Program-made: the position numbers and the translations under genes
Assembly (NCBI RefSeq): GCF_010015445.1
Contig: NC_053116.1
Span: 25,398,607-25,462,606, forward strand
Length of the DNA stretch: 64,000 bases
From: Perca fluviatilis
Taxonomy: Eukaryota > Chordata > Actinopteri > Perciformes > Percidae
Direction of reading: 5' to 3'
Shown: positions 1 to 14,400 of the stretch, piece after piece
Numbering within the stretch: position 1 is the stretch's first letter
Layout: each line of letters starts with the position of its first letter
The notes under the pieces: generated by a model
The model's database searches: none
What the model was told of the DNA's origin: nothing
Seen by the model: only the letters and a program-made list of their open reading frames with translations

Positions 1-317
1 TACATGGTATCAGTAGCAGGTTTTCCCAAGCTGACCTGACCGATTGAAGTATCTGTGACGTTACATATACAGCAGGTTTAGGAAGGCTGTCAAGCAAAGG
101 GACTGTTTCAGCCTTAATGTCAACTCAAACAAAAAAATTATTTAAAATTCACTGACAACACAACACAGGAAGTGATGAAATTAGTAATGTAGACCCTTCT
201 ATTTTACCTGAATGTGCTTCAGTGCCATTATATAGCAGGTTTGACTCATTCAATTGCAAAGGTATGCTATGCTAAATGAAATGTGAACCAATCCATCAGG
301 ATCTCTGTGTCTACTAG

Positions 318-3300
318 GAGAGCGAGGATGCGGTGAAGGCACTGGCCAAAGAGAAGGACCTGCTGGAGAGAGAGAAGTGGGACCTGCGGCGGCAAACCAA
401 GGAAGCCACGGAGCACACAGGGATGCTGCGCTCCCAGCTCGACCTCAAGGAGAACCGCATAAAGGAGCTGGAGGCTGAACTGGCCATGGTGAGACAGAAA
501 CTTTAAAAAAGGCGGGGTGTAACTAGACTAACAAACAGACAGACAGGCAGGTGGAGAAACAAACTATGTAATGTTTAAACAAAAAATTATTTTATTTATT
601 TCTTTGCCATTGTACACTCTGATTTTTTCCATGTTTACTGTAGTAAGTGGAATACAGTCACCAACAAAAGAGCCAGAACAAGGGAAAGAAAGGATATGTA
701 ATGCATAGAGAACTCAAACAAAGTAGAGTTATCAAGGCTCAGACACATATTCATCATGTGTATATTAATAGCAGTACATACAGATACAGATAATAAGAAA
801 GCACAAGTTACAGTATATGCCTGTCTGTCACTATGCACTATTTTGGGTGTACTGCATATATTCAAACACAGAAAGCCTTTGAATGTACAGTATAGCCATC
901 CGCCATGTCTCCAACCCCCCAGATGAGTAACTGTGTCAATCAGAGAATGGAGTACCGGATGTTTGAGCGGGTTGCGGACAGGGACTACTCGCCTAGGGTC
1001 ATGGCGGTAAGATGGGCCCCCAGCTTTAAAGTGCTCATATTATGCTTTTTGGCTTTTTCCCTTTCCTTTATTGTGTTACATATCTTTTTTGTGCATGTTA
1101 TAGGTTTACAAAGTGAAAAAGCCCAATGTCCACCCCAAAGGGAGTTACCATCTCCCACAGAAAACACCGTTCACGAACTGCTCGAAACAGCTCTATTGTA
1201 GTCCAGCCTTCATTTCCGTGACACACGCGTGTCATTTTATGTCACTTTGTAACACACGTTATAATGCTCGCCTAGCTGCTAGTGTGGCATGCCCTCATAC
1301 CAAGCTAGTTAGAGCGGAGGCCCGAAGATACTAGGGACTGCGCATGTGCAACTCCCAACAAAGATGGAATAGAAGTGAGATGCCTCACTCAGTAGCTAAA
1401 ACGGAGAGCTTAACACACAGGGTAAAAAGAGGAGCTGCAACAATGTGCAGTACGACAAATATATGGTGTTTTTATGAAAATGAAACCATGTACACCTATT
1501 CTGGTACAACCTCTGACTACAATTATGAACCTGAAAATGAGCATAATATGAGCACTTTAATAATTGCTCTTTCTTGAACCTCCCGCTCCCTGGAAATCAC
1601 TCCTACTTGTGACATAATTGTCATTTAGGAAAGCCCCCCACCTCAGCTGCATGTTTTTGACTAACCCACAGCCGACCCTGACTGATCCCAGTGATCCCAT
1701 CAATTCCCGCTGTGATTGATCTGAATGTGTTTTTAATTGAGCGAAGAAATGCTTTGGGTGAGGGGGGATATTCTGGCAACTAATGTTTACTCCAGAGGTT
1801 TGTGATTGTATTCTGTTTTGCATGTCAGCCACTATGATTGATAATCATTTTACGGCTGGTAGGTAGAGATGATTGCAACAGAGCTGATTGGGCCAGCGTT
1901 GAGTTGCAGTCTGCTGTCGCTTGGCATGATGATAAGAGTCACACATTAACAAGATTTCAAGCATTTGTGAAACACAGATATTTCAATGCTAATCAAAAGA
2001 CATACACACAAAAAACCCCGCAGAACTCAAAATACACTTGCACAAAGACATCGCCCAAGGCTCCAGGAGCTCATTGTGGTTCCCGCTACAAGAAGGTGAA
2101 TTGTGCTTCGTGACGAGGCTCTACCAAGCAAATGTATTCATTAAACGTCTAGAAAAGTTTTTACGCCCCACCAACCCCTAACGTCCTCCCCTGAAAGGAA
2201 GCAAACAGCAAACACCTCCTCCAGATATTCTTCTCCTTCTGTTTTCCCCCTCCTCTGTGCTCTCTGGAGTGGTAAAAACAGATTTCACACAACAAAAGAG
2301 GAACATAAATACAGCTGCATTTTTCATGAGGCAACAACCACATGAGGAGCCCAGGGGAGAACTCGCTTGTCCGCATGCACTTAGAGACTTAGTAGTAGGA
2401 TTCTGGGTACATGTACATGTGCGCACACATATGACACATAAATAAAAACAACGATAACTTATTAAAAAAAAAAAACAGAAACATTTTCTGTCCGGAATCG
2501 CTGTTTGATGTGATTTTGCTTTCCGACTTATTGTATCTGTCTGTCTACCTTCTTAAGGCCAAACAGTCACTAGCCACCCTGACCAAGGACGTGCCCAAGC
2601 GTCACTCCCTGGCCATGCCCACGGAAACGGTTGTCAACGGCAACAACCAGGAGTGGGTGATGCATGCTGACCTTCCCCTGACTGCTGCCATCAGACAGAG
2701 TCAGCAGACCCTCTATGTCCACACGGGGCATCCCACTGACAGACAAGGTAGGAAGGACAGAAGCACCCCTACCGTAACACACAAGGTGGTTTTACCGTCA
2801 TTTAGCCTCTGCATGATCATGCGAACCTGCTTCACACGCACTCACTCCTGCCATTTGCTCAGTACGATCACATTGTTGGCCACTGATGTCGCTCCAGTCG
2901 TTACATTTCATGCACTTTATGTAGCAGTTACAGTGAACATATCTTTTGCTTTACAGCTTCCATTTGTCTTTGCCCCACACAAATGTTTCCGCTGTATTTG
3001 AAAATGGTGGCAGCTAAGGATCAGTTGGGTGTTTAGTACTGTTTTTGTCGGGTTAAATGTCTGAGATGTTGCAGTAAATTGACCCAGGTTCTAAGGGAAA
3101 CTTTTTTTGTTTTGTTTATGTTTTGCAGGTTTTTTCACCTGACTTTTTTGGCCCTTATTTCTATTATTTCCGGGCCCCTCTCAACATTTTTCTGCTGTAG
3201 ATTCACCATTTAACTGACTTGTGTGGACATACACCACAGGTGAAGGAGGAGAGATAACATTGTCTGTCACTACTTAAGTGAACCATGGCTCATCCTACAG

Positions 3301-5032
3301 GCCGACATTTGCAGCTGAGCTCCAAAAGCCAAAGCATGAATAGTCATTGACTCCCATTTGAAATCAACAATACAGTAAACAGGCAGCTTTCCCTTGCAAA
3401 ACTCAGCCATTTTGACTTATGTTACTCCTTGTCGCTGGTAAAAAAAGAGATGTGTCCTTTCTTTTCCTGTGTTGCATTGCAGCAGTACAGCTAGCCAATC
3501 GTGGCATTCCCTTATATGAAATGGGGACACAGGATTCAGTATGTGGAAAATTAAGTGAGCAACATAGAGCTATATAGTTATAGGTTATAGTGATAGGTTA
3601 TAGTTATATAGGTAATTACAAGTAGCATCCTTAGTAAATGGTTTAATCTTAAGCTTCATCCAAAACTTCCAAAAAACATAAGACTATACGTTTCTAAACC
3701 TAAGTGCAAAACCTGCACTACTAGCCCCTCTCAGCCTAAGATGAGCTTGCTTATACCAGAGTAAGAGTCCATGTCAATCTTCCTAGAGCTTGTTTTAAAG
3801 GGGAGCCACTGGTTCAAACAGGTTGCGCACTAATTGGGGACATCTGGAGGAAGAAGCACACAATGACACAAAAACAGGGAAAACGTGTGAACAGTCACGG
3901 ACCCCCAAATTGCTATGCAATTTGTTGTACTGTATGTATCAGTCTCACTGATACACTCACACGCTAAACCTCTTTGAAGCTGTTTTCACTGTTGCTAAGC
4001 AACTGCAGATAATTGCAAATCATTTCAGGCTTTTGGTCAGGGGCTTTTTTTTAAAATATATTTTCAATTAAGGATGTTGTAGAAAGAGAAAAAACGATTT
4101 TCCCTGTTCACTACTTGTGGTGCCCAAACACACCCCATAAGAAAAACAATCGTATCTGTTTTTCCTCTCGTCCCGTTTAGTGGCTGCCGTGCGGGTGAGC
4201 CCATGCCACTTGCGTCAGCCTTCCGTCATCTCCGACGCCTCGGCGGTGGAGGGAGACCGGTCATCCACACCCAGTGACATCAACTCACCACGCCATCGGA
4301 CTCACTCCCTCTGCAATGTAAGAGCTGCCCACCCCAGCACCCTCCCAAGTAATCACCTCCTTTGTAGTAACTGCCAATTGTCCTGCTCCCTGGCCGCTGT
4401 CGTTTCTTTCCGCAATCGTTCTGGCTGAATTCATGTTTGCCCCCACGCAGTCTGTCGTGTACTCACTCTGCAGCTGTGACTTGAATTTATGTGCAAACCA
4501 GTTGTGGTTGTTGAATAAGTGCATGCCTGGCAGCATGTCAAGTGACACCTCCCCTTTTGTGTTGTGATCTTTATCTTTCCTGATCTTTATCGCCCACTCT
4601 GCATGACTTGACTGACTTCTCCGCTCTTGTATCTCTCTGTAACTTCTGCCCATCTCTTCATCTTCTTCTTCCCTCTGCTCCCTCTTTCCCTTTCTTCCTT
4701 CAGTCCCTAGAAGATCTGGAGGAGGCGAAGCGTAAGAAGAAGAAAGAGAAGATGGGGCTGGGCTCTCTGTCGCGGGTCTTCGCCCGGGGAAAGCAGCGCA
4801 AGTCCCTCGACCCTGGTTTGTTTGATGGTACTTCAACGCCTGATTATTACATAGAGGAAGATGCAGACTGGTAAAGCACACATTTCCCAGAAAACCACCT
4901 GGGGAGCCTTTTGTGGCAATTATCAGAAGACAACATTGTGTTGTGTGTGAGAGAGTGTGTGTGTGTTTGATGTCAGTGTGTACATATATAATAATGTGTG
5001 TGCCTGCGCAGTCTCACACTCGTGCATACTTA

Positions 5033-5064
<32 letters not shown>

Positions 5065-7543
5065 TGAGAGTGTGTGCATGCGTGTGTCGTCCATGGCCAG
5101 AGGCCATGTCAGAAGCGGGAGGCGCGTCTTGCTTGTGTGAACCTTAACGAGCAAATTGCACCTGTATGTATGTATGTATGTATGTATGTATGTATGTACA
5201 GTCCTGTAAATATAGTGGACACTGTGACACAGCGACCTTGTGGATATGTTTTATTGTATCTGCCCTCCAAAACGGCTGTGTTATTGGATTTTTGAATTGT
5301 GCATTACATTTTGACTTTTTGTTTTCACTCAACTGGAAACTTGAAGGACTGCTGTACTTGTAAATAACAACAGTTGATGTGCACTTTGTGCGTGTAAATG
5401 TCTCCTTGTCCTGAATGCCTTTTTGTTATTTTTGACATGTACTCCCCTCCTCTCACTACCTTTTAACTTGAACTCCTCCCTGTTTATTGTCCTGCTTGGT
5501 CCATCCCCCTCCTTCCACACTGCCACGATGAGAACCGTTTCCTGTCGGCAACATGCAGACTCCACAAATCCGCCTCTAATTCGGTTGAACAACACATCCC
5601 TCAACCGCCAAGAAAACTGTGCACACCTTGATGCTCGCTCAAATGAGACTTCAAAGACGCTGCTAAGCGAGGAATAAACTTTCTATGCAGAACAGTTTGT
5701 TCCACGGCAACATGAAGCCAAACAGGAAATTTAAGAAACGTGTTTTCTATCTGTTAAGATAGAAGGTACATGCCTGAGGTACATGTGTGACATGCATGCA
5801 CTTAGTCCCAGTCCCCAAATGCATGTTGAACCAAACCCTATGAAACAGAAATGTTTTTCTCTGGGAATGTTGTCAAGGAGATGCTTCAACGACAAAAAAA
5901 GAGAGGTCAGTTACTGATTTCATTATGTTGATTCGTGATTTCGTAGATTTAGAAAATAAAAGCATTCTTATAAATGTTCAAAAGCTTAACATCCCAAAAC
6001 TAAACATAGAGCGTTTTAATCTGCTGCAAATTACATTTTGAAATATTAAAGGTCAGCCAAGTCAACAGTCTCAAAGAAAACCCAGCACTACACTTTGAAT
6101 GATTCAATAATTATTCCACTTATTCATGAGGCCTTGAACAATTTTCTTTCTGTAGGATCTTACAGTACCTTGTAGCTATCATTTTAATAATACTTAAAAA
6201 GGCTGCTGGGAGTAGAAATATTCTGGGAAAAAAATATTCTAAAAAAGCTATTGTCATAGCATAAGTGAGAGCATAGACATCAGTTATACTAACATTGTGG
6301 ATATTAGACTGATGGTCAAGTTCTTTTCCAAACCTCAGGAATTAGGTCATTTCACCAGAAAATCGGAATCTCAATTTAGAGCCCTGAGCGCAGAGCCTAC
6401 ATTAAATGAACTGGTATAACAATAACACGTGCCAACCCAGGAGGTTAAAAATCAGATTTAAGCAGGTTAACCAAACTGAAGCAAATGCATACCTTCTCTC
6501 ATGACCCCCAAATTCTGTTTCACAGTTCAGGCCATTGCTGAAAAAAAAAGCAATTAATTTGATGCCAAAGGTTAATAGTGTTTCTTTAGGCAAAAGAATG
6601 GCTACAGATGTTGGATTATTTTCATCCTTTCAATGGCTTGAGCCGGAGTCTGCACTGCCACCCCCAGGAAATCTTTTCTCTCCCTGATATTCAACTAACA
6701 CTGGGTATTTGTTAGTCTCATCTGAAACACTATAGAGTCACAGATTACATTGGAGCTGTATTTAACCACAGTGCTTGTCAAAAGAGCGTCCATGTAAGCA
6801 GCCAGGGGATTAGCTCAAACTACATTTGGGCTCGCAGATGTTGGATTTAGAGGTGAATCACTAAGGTAATTCATAGATAAGTCATCATGTATTAAATTGT
6901 ATGTATAGGAACAACAACTCAACCAGTTTATTTCATTAAGCATTTAATGAAATGTATGAGAACCTAGGCTATTTTTATTTCTTCATCTAACCAACTTCTG
7001 CTTATGGGGAAAAAACATATCAAATGAATAACATTGTATAATTATATGTTTTGAGCCACGGTCTCTTTGTCCTTTATTTTCCACAAGTATTTTACTTTTT
7101 TGTAAATGAGATAACATTACAGAACTCTAATTATTATTATGATTATTATTATTATTATTATTAAAGAGTTTTTATTTAAAGTCAAAGATGTAGGCCTCAG
7201 TGGAGGACTTCTATTGTGAGGTCCTGAGTTGTTTAGAAGTGGATAGTAGCGAACTTTTAAAGGCATGGCAACAAAATTACGCTCAACAGAACTAAATGAG
7301 AAGAATAAGATTATTTTAAAATAAAATAAATAACGTTGAACTTCTATGTGGCTGTACTCTCTTTCCCTGTGTTATTGTTTGTGTGTTTACCTGTTCATTT
7401 GTCGTGGTATTGCTCTAACCCTGATTCACCCCTTTATGCTGGGGCGGGTGCTGCCATTTTTAACATATGCGTGAGTGAGCCTCCCTCATCCCTGCAAGTC
7501 CATCTGTGAGAGGACTGCATCCCAAAAGCTTCCAAATGGCCTC

Positions 7544-7575
<32 letters not shown>

Positions 7576-10500
7576 CCAATTTAAACTCCTTATTCACCCT
7601 GAAAAGCATTTCTGCCCTTTTTGATAGTGAAATCAATAATCAGAAAACAGAGGAGAGGAGGTGGGGGGGGGGGGCGGAAAGGAAGCCATGTCAGATTGTT
7701 GGAACAGAATGTGTCAGCACATGGTGTCAATAATGTTCTGCTTTGGTTTGACCCCTGACCCTCTAACACTGACCCCTCTTGCCTGACCTCCACCGGACTC
7801 CCAACACAGTGAAGTGACCCAAGAAGTAATCAATCAGACTCAGTAAGACCAAGGTACACAAGTTCCAATTGCTTTAAAAATGAGCTGCGCTGGGTTGCAA
7901 ACTGTGTTTGCAGATGCCTCCTAACTCTTCAAACAACATCACAAAAGGACCTTAGAATTAAGCACTTCTTCAAGTTCAATCTAATTCTGATGCAAATCAT
8001 CCGAAAACAATTGAGTGCCACCATATGATAATGTAACCTTTGGGGGCAACAGCAAGTGTTTTTTTTTTTTTTTTCCTTGTTTATTGATAATACTCCAACA
8101 GCATCCCTTTGAACTGAAGTCTCTTATGACACATTTATATTAGCTCAACACAGACTTCAGATAGACGTTACAGATTCCTATGAATTTTACATTTTGGGAA
8201 TACACATTTTCTTTCTTGTGGAGAGTTAATACCACATTCATATCTGAAAGCTAAATGTGAAGCTACAGCCAGCAGTCGGTTAGCTTAGCTTAGCATAAGC
8301 TGGAAACTGGCTGTAACTTCCTTTTTTTAGCGCACCGACATGAGAGTGGTATCAATCTTCTCATCTAACTTGCGGCAAGGAAATTATTAAACTATTCTTT
8401 TAAAGCTTTAGTGCATAACTTTTTGATATTAATAAATTATATAAATAACGTTAATTAAGACTATCAGCCCCACACAACTCTCTCTGTATTTCTGAGTATG
8501 GCTATGTTCAGAAGATTGTGTCGTCCGGTGACTTTACCACGCAGAAGCTCGGGTGAAGATAATTGCCTCTTCTGAAAAGTCCATCATGTTTTTTAATCCT
8601 CCGTGTCCTTCTTGGTTACTAGCAACTGCGCGGAGGAGGGGTGGGGGCGCATACGCGATCACGGAAGGCTGTATCATGTGGACGCGCTGACAGTGTTGTT
8701 GTCATTACTTAGAATTTCTCATGGGGGCGACCGAAACTACACACGATAGCTTTAAAGTCCTTTAACACATTTTCAAGTTACAGCCGAAAGAAAGCGAATA
8801 AGCACGTTTCCCAACATATGGATGTGTTCCTTTAAGGAACTTTACCTTCTAAATAGATAGCTACTAGGAATAATGCACCAGATTCATCACTGGCTAGCTA
8901 TCTTGGGTGTATTCATTTATCTTAAATGTCCATGACAGAACACTACATGCTCCTCCATTTCTCATCTTGAGTGTGACATCGCATCAGAAACGCTGCAGTG
9001 TTGTAGCGATAACATCCATTACACCAGCTATTGAAGGATGTGTTTAAGGATTGATTGCTTAAACAGAACAGTCTCTTGTGTCTTACAGTATGTCAAGTGT
9101 ACACACTGTATGTTTCTCCACACTAAAGGACTAACGATCCATCACAGTGTTTACAAAACAACGCCTGACACTCAGATAAGGGATCAAACCTCTTCACAGT
9201 TGTATGACCGCAGCGCTGTACGATGTTCTTCTGACCCTCTCCGCTTTCAGTGGGATTTTTAACCCCACAGGAGGACCCGACTCTCAGGTCACACAGAGTC
9301 CAGTCTCCAACAGTTTGATCTTCAACTGGATGTCAGACAGCCAATTCTGCAGTTCTTTATGCGACATCCTTTTGTAAGGACTCTCTGGAGTAAAAAAAAA
9401 AAAAAACAGACCTTGTATCTGGACAAGAGTGCACTGCTGTCCAAAGAGCAGATTTATCCAGCTTAATAGGAATTGCTCTCAAAGGGACACTTACAAGTGC
9501 ACCTTCAGTTTACGTAGTGCTCTAAGGAGGTTGCATTAAAAGCATCCGGCTTTAGATGAATTACTAAAGTGTGATAAAAAACTGTTTATTTGGACCCTGC
9601 AATCATTCAATGGTGAATCTCATTTCGACTAAACGCACAGTGGTGCAGTAAAACATGCCATAAAATAGGGTTTCTATTTGCTGTCTTTGGTGAAAACAAG
9701 GAGACATAAAGAGACAAAGAACCCGTTGAGTTATTTTTGTGGTCTGTTTTAGGGTTGAGGGCGCCAGGCAACATTTCAAACTGGATGACTCACATAGGGA
9801 GCATCATTCAATCTCAGAATTTTTATTTTTCAATTGAAATAGCAGTTATTTTTGTTAGTGTTGCTGCACAGGCAAGGCTATTTGTACTTTGGGCTTTCTC
9901 TCCAAACAACACCTCAAGCAGATGAGCATACTCCACACATGCATGTCGTGAGTAATCAGAACAATGATAATATGTCCAATATTGAAAGCATCACATGATG
10001 CTATATCAACTGCTGACCACAAACCTGGCACTAGGTTGCCACCTGCTGGTAAAGACAGAATATTGGTTTTCAGTGAAACAAAGTGAACTCCGTTGTTGGC
10101 CAATATATTGAAATCTTGAGAAAAGGGTAAACAGGAAACATTTGGCCGCAACATAGTTACATAACAGGTAAGCAGTACAAGACTATAAGGAATAACTTAA
10201 GGAGCATTTAAAGGACAAATTACAATTTCAAGGCACAATTTACCCCATAGTAAATTATACTAATGTGAGGCAGATTTCATATTGCATCAAAATGTAACAT
10301 CATTTTCCAAATTGCAGGCATTTTGTTTTCAGCGAGCTGCTGCTGCAGGCTAATTTAAACAGATGAGTCATGTTAATTCAACGAACAGCTGGCTGTTTAA
10401 TGGACTTCTTAAGTGATGAGCAGCATGTATATTAAAGCTGCAACTTTGTTTGCAGCATCGCTGGCAAACGCTTGGCTTGTTGTCACACAGCCAAAACCTT

Positions 10501-11417
10501 AGGATGTTGTTAAAAGCGTGATTGTTTTGAAGAAATCACTCACCGTCTAGTTCCCTTCTGCCGCTCAGCTGGTTTTATGTTAGTGATTTTAATTTGTTGC
10601 AGTATGTTGGAATTAACGTTTTGTTTTTTCATTGCTCACTATACCCACTACCACCTCTGCCTTCACTCACACCCTCAACTACATCACCCACATGTCTCCT
10701 TCCCCTCCCCTCCCCCGCCTCCCCTCATCCACCCACCCACCCAGACTCAGACAGCCTCTCCAGCCCCACCCGCCACAGCCTCAGCCTGTCAGACGGATCC
10801 GAGGACCAGCTGGACCGCCTCCAGCAAGTAGAGCTGGCTAGGATGACGCCCATGTCCCAGTGGAGAGCAGGCACTGTGCAGGCCTGGCTGGAGGTTGTCA
10901 TGGCGATGCCCATGTACATCCGCACTTGCTCAGAAAATGTCAAGAGTGGAAAGGTAGGATTAAACCACTGACATGATGCAGGTGGACTCACTTTGCATTT
11001 TACATCAATTATTGTGCAGAAATGTGTAAATTACCAACTCAATCCTCCTTCATTTGTTTATAGGGCACTTTGTGGCTTTGGTTGCCGTAAACTGTATCAC
11101 ATTTTGCAGGTTTTACTTGGGCTAACAGATGAAGACCTGGAGCTGGGTTTAGGTGTCAGCAGTTTAATGCATCGCCGGAAACTCCGCCTGGCCATTGAGG
11201 ATTACAGAGATGCTGAGAACGGTAGAGGGTGAGGAAGGGAAACAGAGTATTCTTGTAAAAACTTGTCACCTACATTTTGTGGTAATGTAAGAAGGCCATC
11301 TGATGGTGATTTATAGTAACAACATGCATTGTGGGATCATCTTTTTTCAGTCATAATATTGACTTTAAATAGAGAGATACAATAAATACAACGGTTTCAC
11401 TGTTTTGAATGTTTCAT

Positions 11418-11461
<44 letters not shown>

Positions 11462-14400
11462 TCACTTACCATATATGTGTACACCATGCAGCTACTGTAG
11501 TTTGGGTTTTGAGTTCTGCAGCCTCAAAGCATTGAAAAAAAAATGACATTTGAAAAAATCTAAAGCATTGTGCCTTTCCAAAATCAGGGTCCCTGATACT
11601 CTGGAGTCTGGATAGTCTAAATTCACATCATAATTTCCATAAACCCAGGTTGAAATCTTCAGTTTGTTTTGTCTGATCAACAGTCCAAAACTAACTAGAT
11701 ATTAATTTTACTGTCATAAAGGACTAACAAATAAAATTATGCATTTTTTAGATAAAAAAAAAAGACAAAAATGCAACGGACAAATTTTTCTGTCTGTTAA
11801 GATTTTCATCTGATGATAGTGTTGGTGAAATAACACTTCACTGGAGTTGTACCTTGTACGAGTTCAAATTGATTTATTGATTAATTGAAAACTTACCACT
11901 AAAGTTATTATAATTCATCCTAAAAGTAACGTGAACATCTGAGCCAAATTTGAGACATTTCACCCTAAATTTAAATGTCATTGTCACAGTTTATAGTCAT
12001 TTTTCATCTTGCACATTTACACAGTTGTGTCTAAACAAATGTAGCACCCTCATTTGATATTTTATACTGTGCAGTAAACATGCAAAAATATTTGAACAAT
12101 GCCAACAAAAGATGACTGCAGAGCTGTATGTCGATAGAAGCCTCAGGGCTGAAAGGTGTGAGGATGCATAAATGTGAAAATGAGAGTTCCTTAAATGAAA
12201 TAAAGATAACGTCTCAAATCTGATAGACCTGTCGCGCCCATCTTCAGTGTAAAAATAAAGATAAACTTACTACATGTAATGTGAAAGGGATTGCGCACAG
12301 TTGCAAACTTACAAAGAATCATCGACCAACATTGCAGCTCTATGCACCTTTTTTACACTATTTAATGTTACAGATCTCAACAACCCTGTTTTCAACAACA
12401 AAAATCCCAGCCTGTTTTGCACCAAACAACAAAGTTTGCAACTAGCTGGTAAAGAAAGTTATACATCGAGCAGCTAAAAAGACAAGTACGTTTCTCAGGA
12501 GTTGATGGAGACCAAACCAGAGCAAGAAGGAGAGTGAATATTTGACTTAAATCCATTAGGTGGTAAAAAAAAAACAACAAGTGAAAATGGACATAGAATC
12601 TTTATAAATATAAGGGTTCTATGTTTGTCAGGCTGTTTTGGACTTTTTCTCTCCCCTAGTGACCAAAACCACAAAACAAACAAAACTCCCACATGATTAT
12701 TGCAGATTTAATGTCATTTTGATGTTTGAGCAAAGGTCAGGGGATCCATAAGTCAGTAGGAGTAATCTTCTGGGAACCGTGAATGTATGTACAAAATTCC
12801 ATGGCAAGCCATTCAGTAGTTTGGAAAAGGCTGGATCAAAGTGCTGAACTAACCAAGATGTAATACTGGTATGTTTTCATGGCTAGATAACACAAAGAGT
12901 AAGTAAGAAAATGTCTTCTTTTTTTTTTTCGTGATTTAGGTGATAAGAGCCTTTAACAACTTGTCTGTGTGCAGGCTGTCCAAGGCTGCAGATATGGACC
13001 ACCACTGGGTGGCCAAGGCCTGGTTAAGCGACGTGGGCTTGCCTCAGTACTCGCAGGCCTTTCACAACAACTTGGTAGACGGGCGCCTGCTGAACTCCCT
13101 GACACGTCGTGACCTCGAACGTCACCTAAACATCACCAAGAAGTTCCACCAGGTCAGCTTGCTGCTGGGCATCGAACTGCTGCACTTACTCAATTTCGAC
13201 AAGGAGGTAAGTGAGATTCTGCACCGTGTTCACAGGCAGAGGACGGCAGTGGATACACTTGTGTATAACAGAACAGTTGAGTAAAAGGTGTTTGTTAAAA
13301 TGCTTTCCAGGCACTGCAGGCTCGCCGGATACAGTGTGAGCACCAGAACGTGGATCCGTTGGTGTGGACCTCTCATCGGGTCATGAAATGGATCAAAGAT
13401 ATTGACCTGAAGGTGGGGACAGAGAGAAAGTGAATGCAACTTTAAGAAATGTAAAACATTCAGTTCACAGGTCTTACTTCTGTGTAAACTATATGTTATC
13501 CTTTTTAAACTCACATCTTAAAACAAAAACTGAAGCTACAGTCGTTGCAACAAAACCAATATTTTGGATTAAATAATCAAGAGATATTAATGTATTGTCA
13601 TTATAAGAACACTATCAGGTGGTATTGTAGATGATCGAGGCTCTTGTGTTTACTCAGCGCTCCCTATCTCCACAGAGTGATAGAAGGCCTTTGTTATTGT
13701 ATTTGTAAGCTGCTAGTTAATTACAAAGCCTTTTCAGATTTCTGCCTCTATGGCGATGCTGCAATATGAATACATCCCCAGTCAACATTGTCTACTGTCC
13801 TGGCATAAGACAACATGTTTCCATTATGAGGCATGACCACATTCAGGGTGTTGAGAGATAAGGCTGTCTGGACTGACATCCTGGTAATATCCTCAGGGAG
13901 TGTGACTTTATATTGATCAACAAATTAATCAATGTGTTCTTTTTCTCGGAGCAAATTTAACATCATTAATGAGAGGCTGTTAATATCAGTGCCTTTTCCT
14001 TTAGCCAGTAATTGGCACAGTATTACATGAGAGAATTTTAGATTGACTTATTTATATCTTATGAATGAAAATTAGTCACTCCTAGGCCGTCTTTCTACCC
14101 ACATGTCCAGGAGTTTGCTGAAAGTCTTCTAAGCAGTGGAGTTCATGGCGCTGTCATGGTTCTTGACCCCACTTTTAACACTGACGCCATGGCAACAGCA
14201 CTGGGGATTCCTAGCAACAAGCACATGGTTCGCCGACACCTTGTTGAGGAGATGAAAAACCTGATTGGCCCGGCCAGGTGAGACAGAGCCCACTATGGAT
14301 CCACTTACTGTAGCCTCTGTTTATGTGTGACTAAATGAGATAAGAGATTCCCTAACCTGAAAGGGACAATCTCTGATGATAGATGTTGTATATGTCTGTC

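Larger units (their letters stand above)
489..2557 (+). other. kazn: kazn intron between visible exons 1 and 2
   Basis: This holds the candidate cassette exon (923-1006) and the TTAA MITE (1026-1560). I see nothing else that is gene-like in 1561-2557. Confidence 0.8.

Noticed and set aside
1113..1334. ORF similar to the minus-strand ORF at 27548-27742
   Set aside because: The similarity comes from two copies of one non-coding MITE; there is no start or domain support.
4285..4881. 198-residue minus-strand ORF
   Set aside because: Overlaps kazn exons 3 and 4 antisense; no splice or domain support, and it covers a conserved exon on the other strand.
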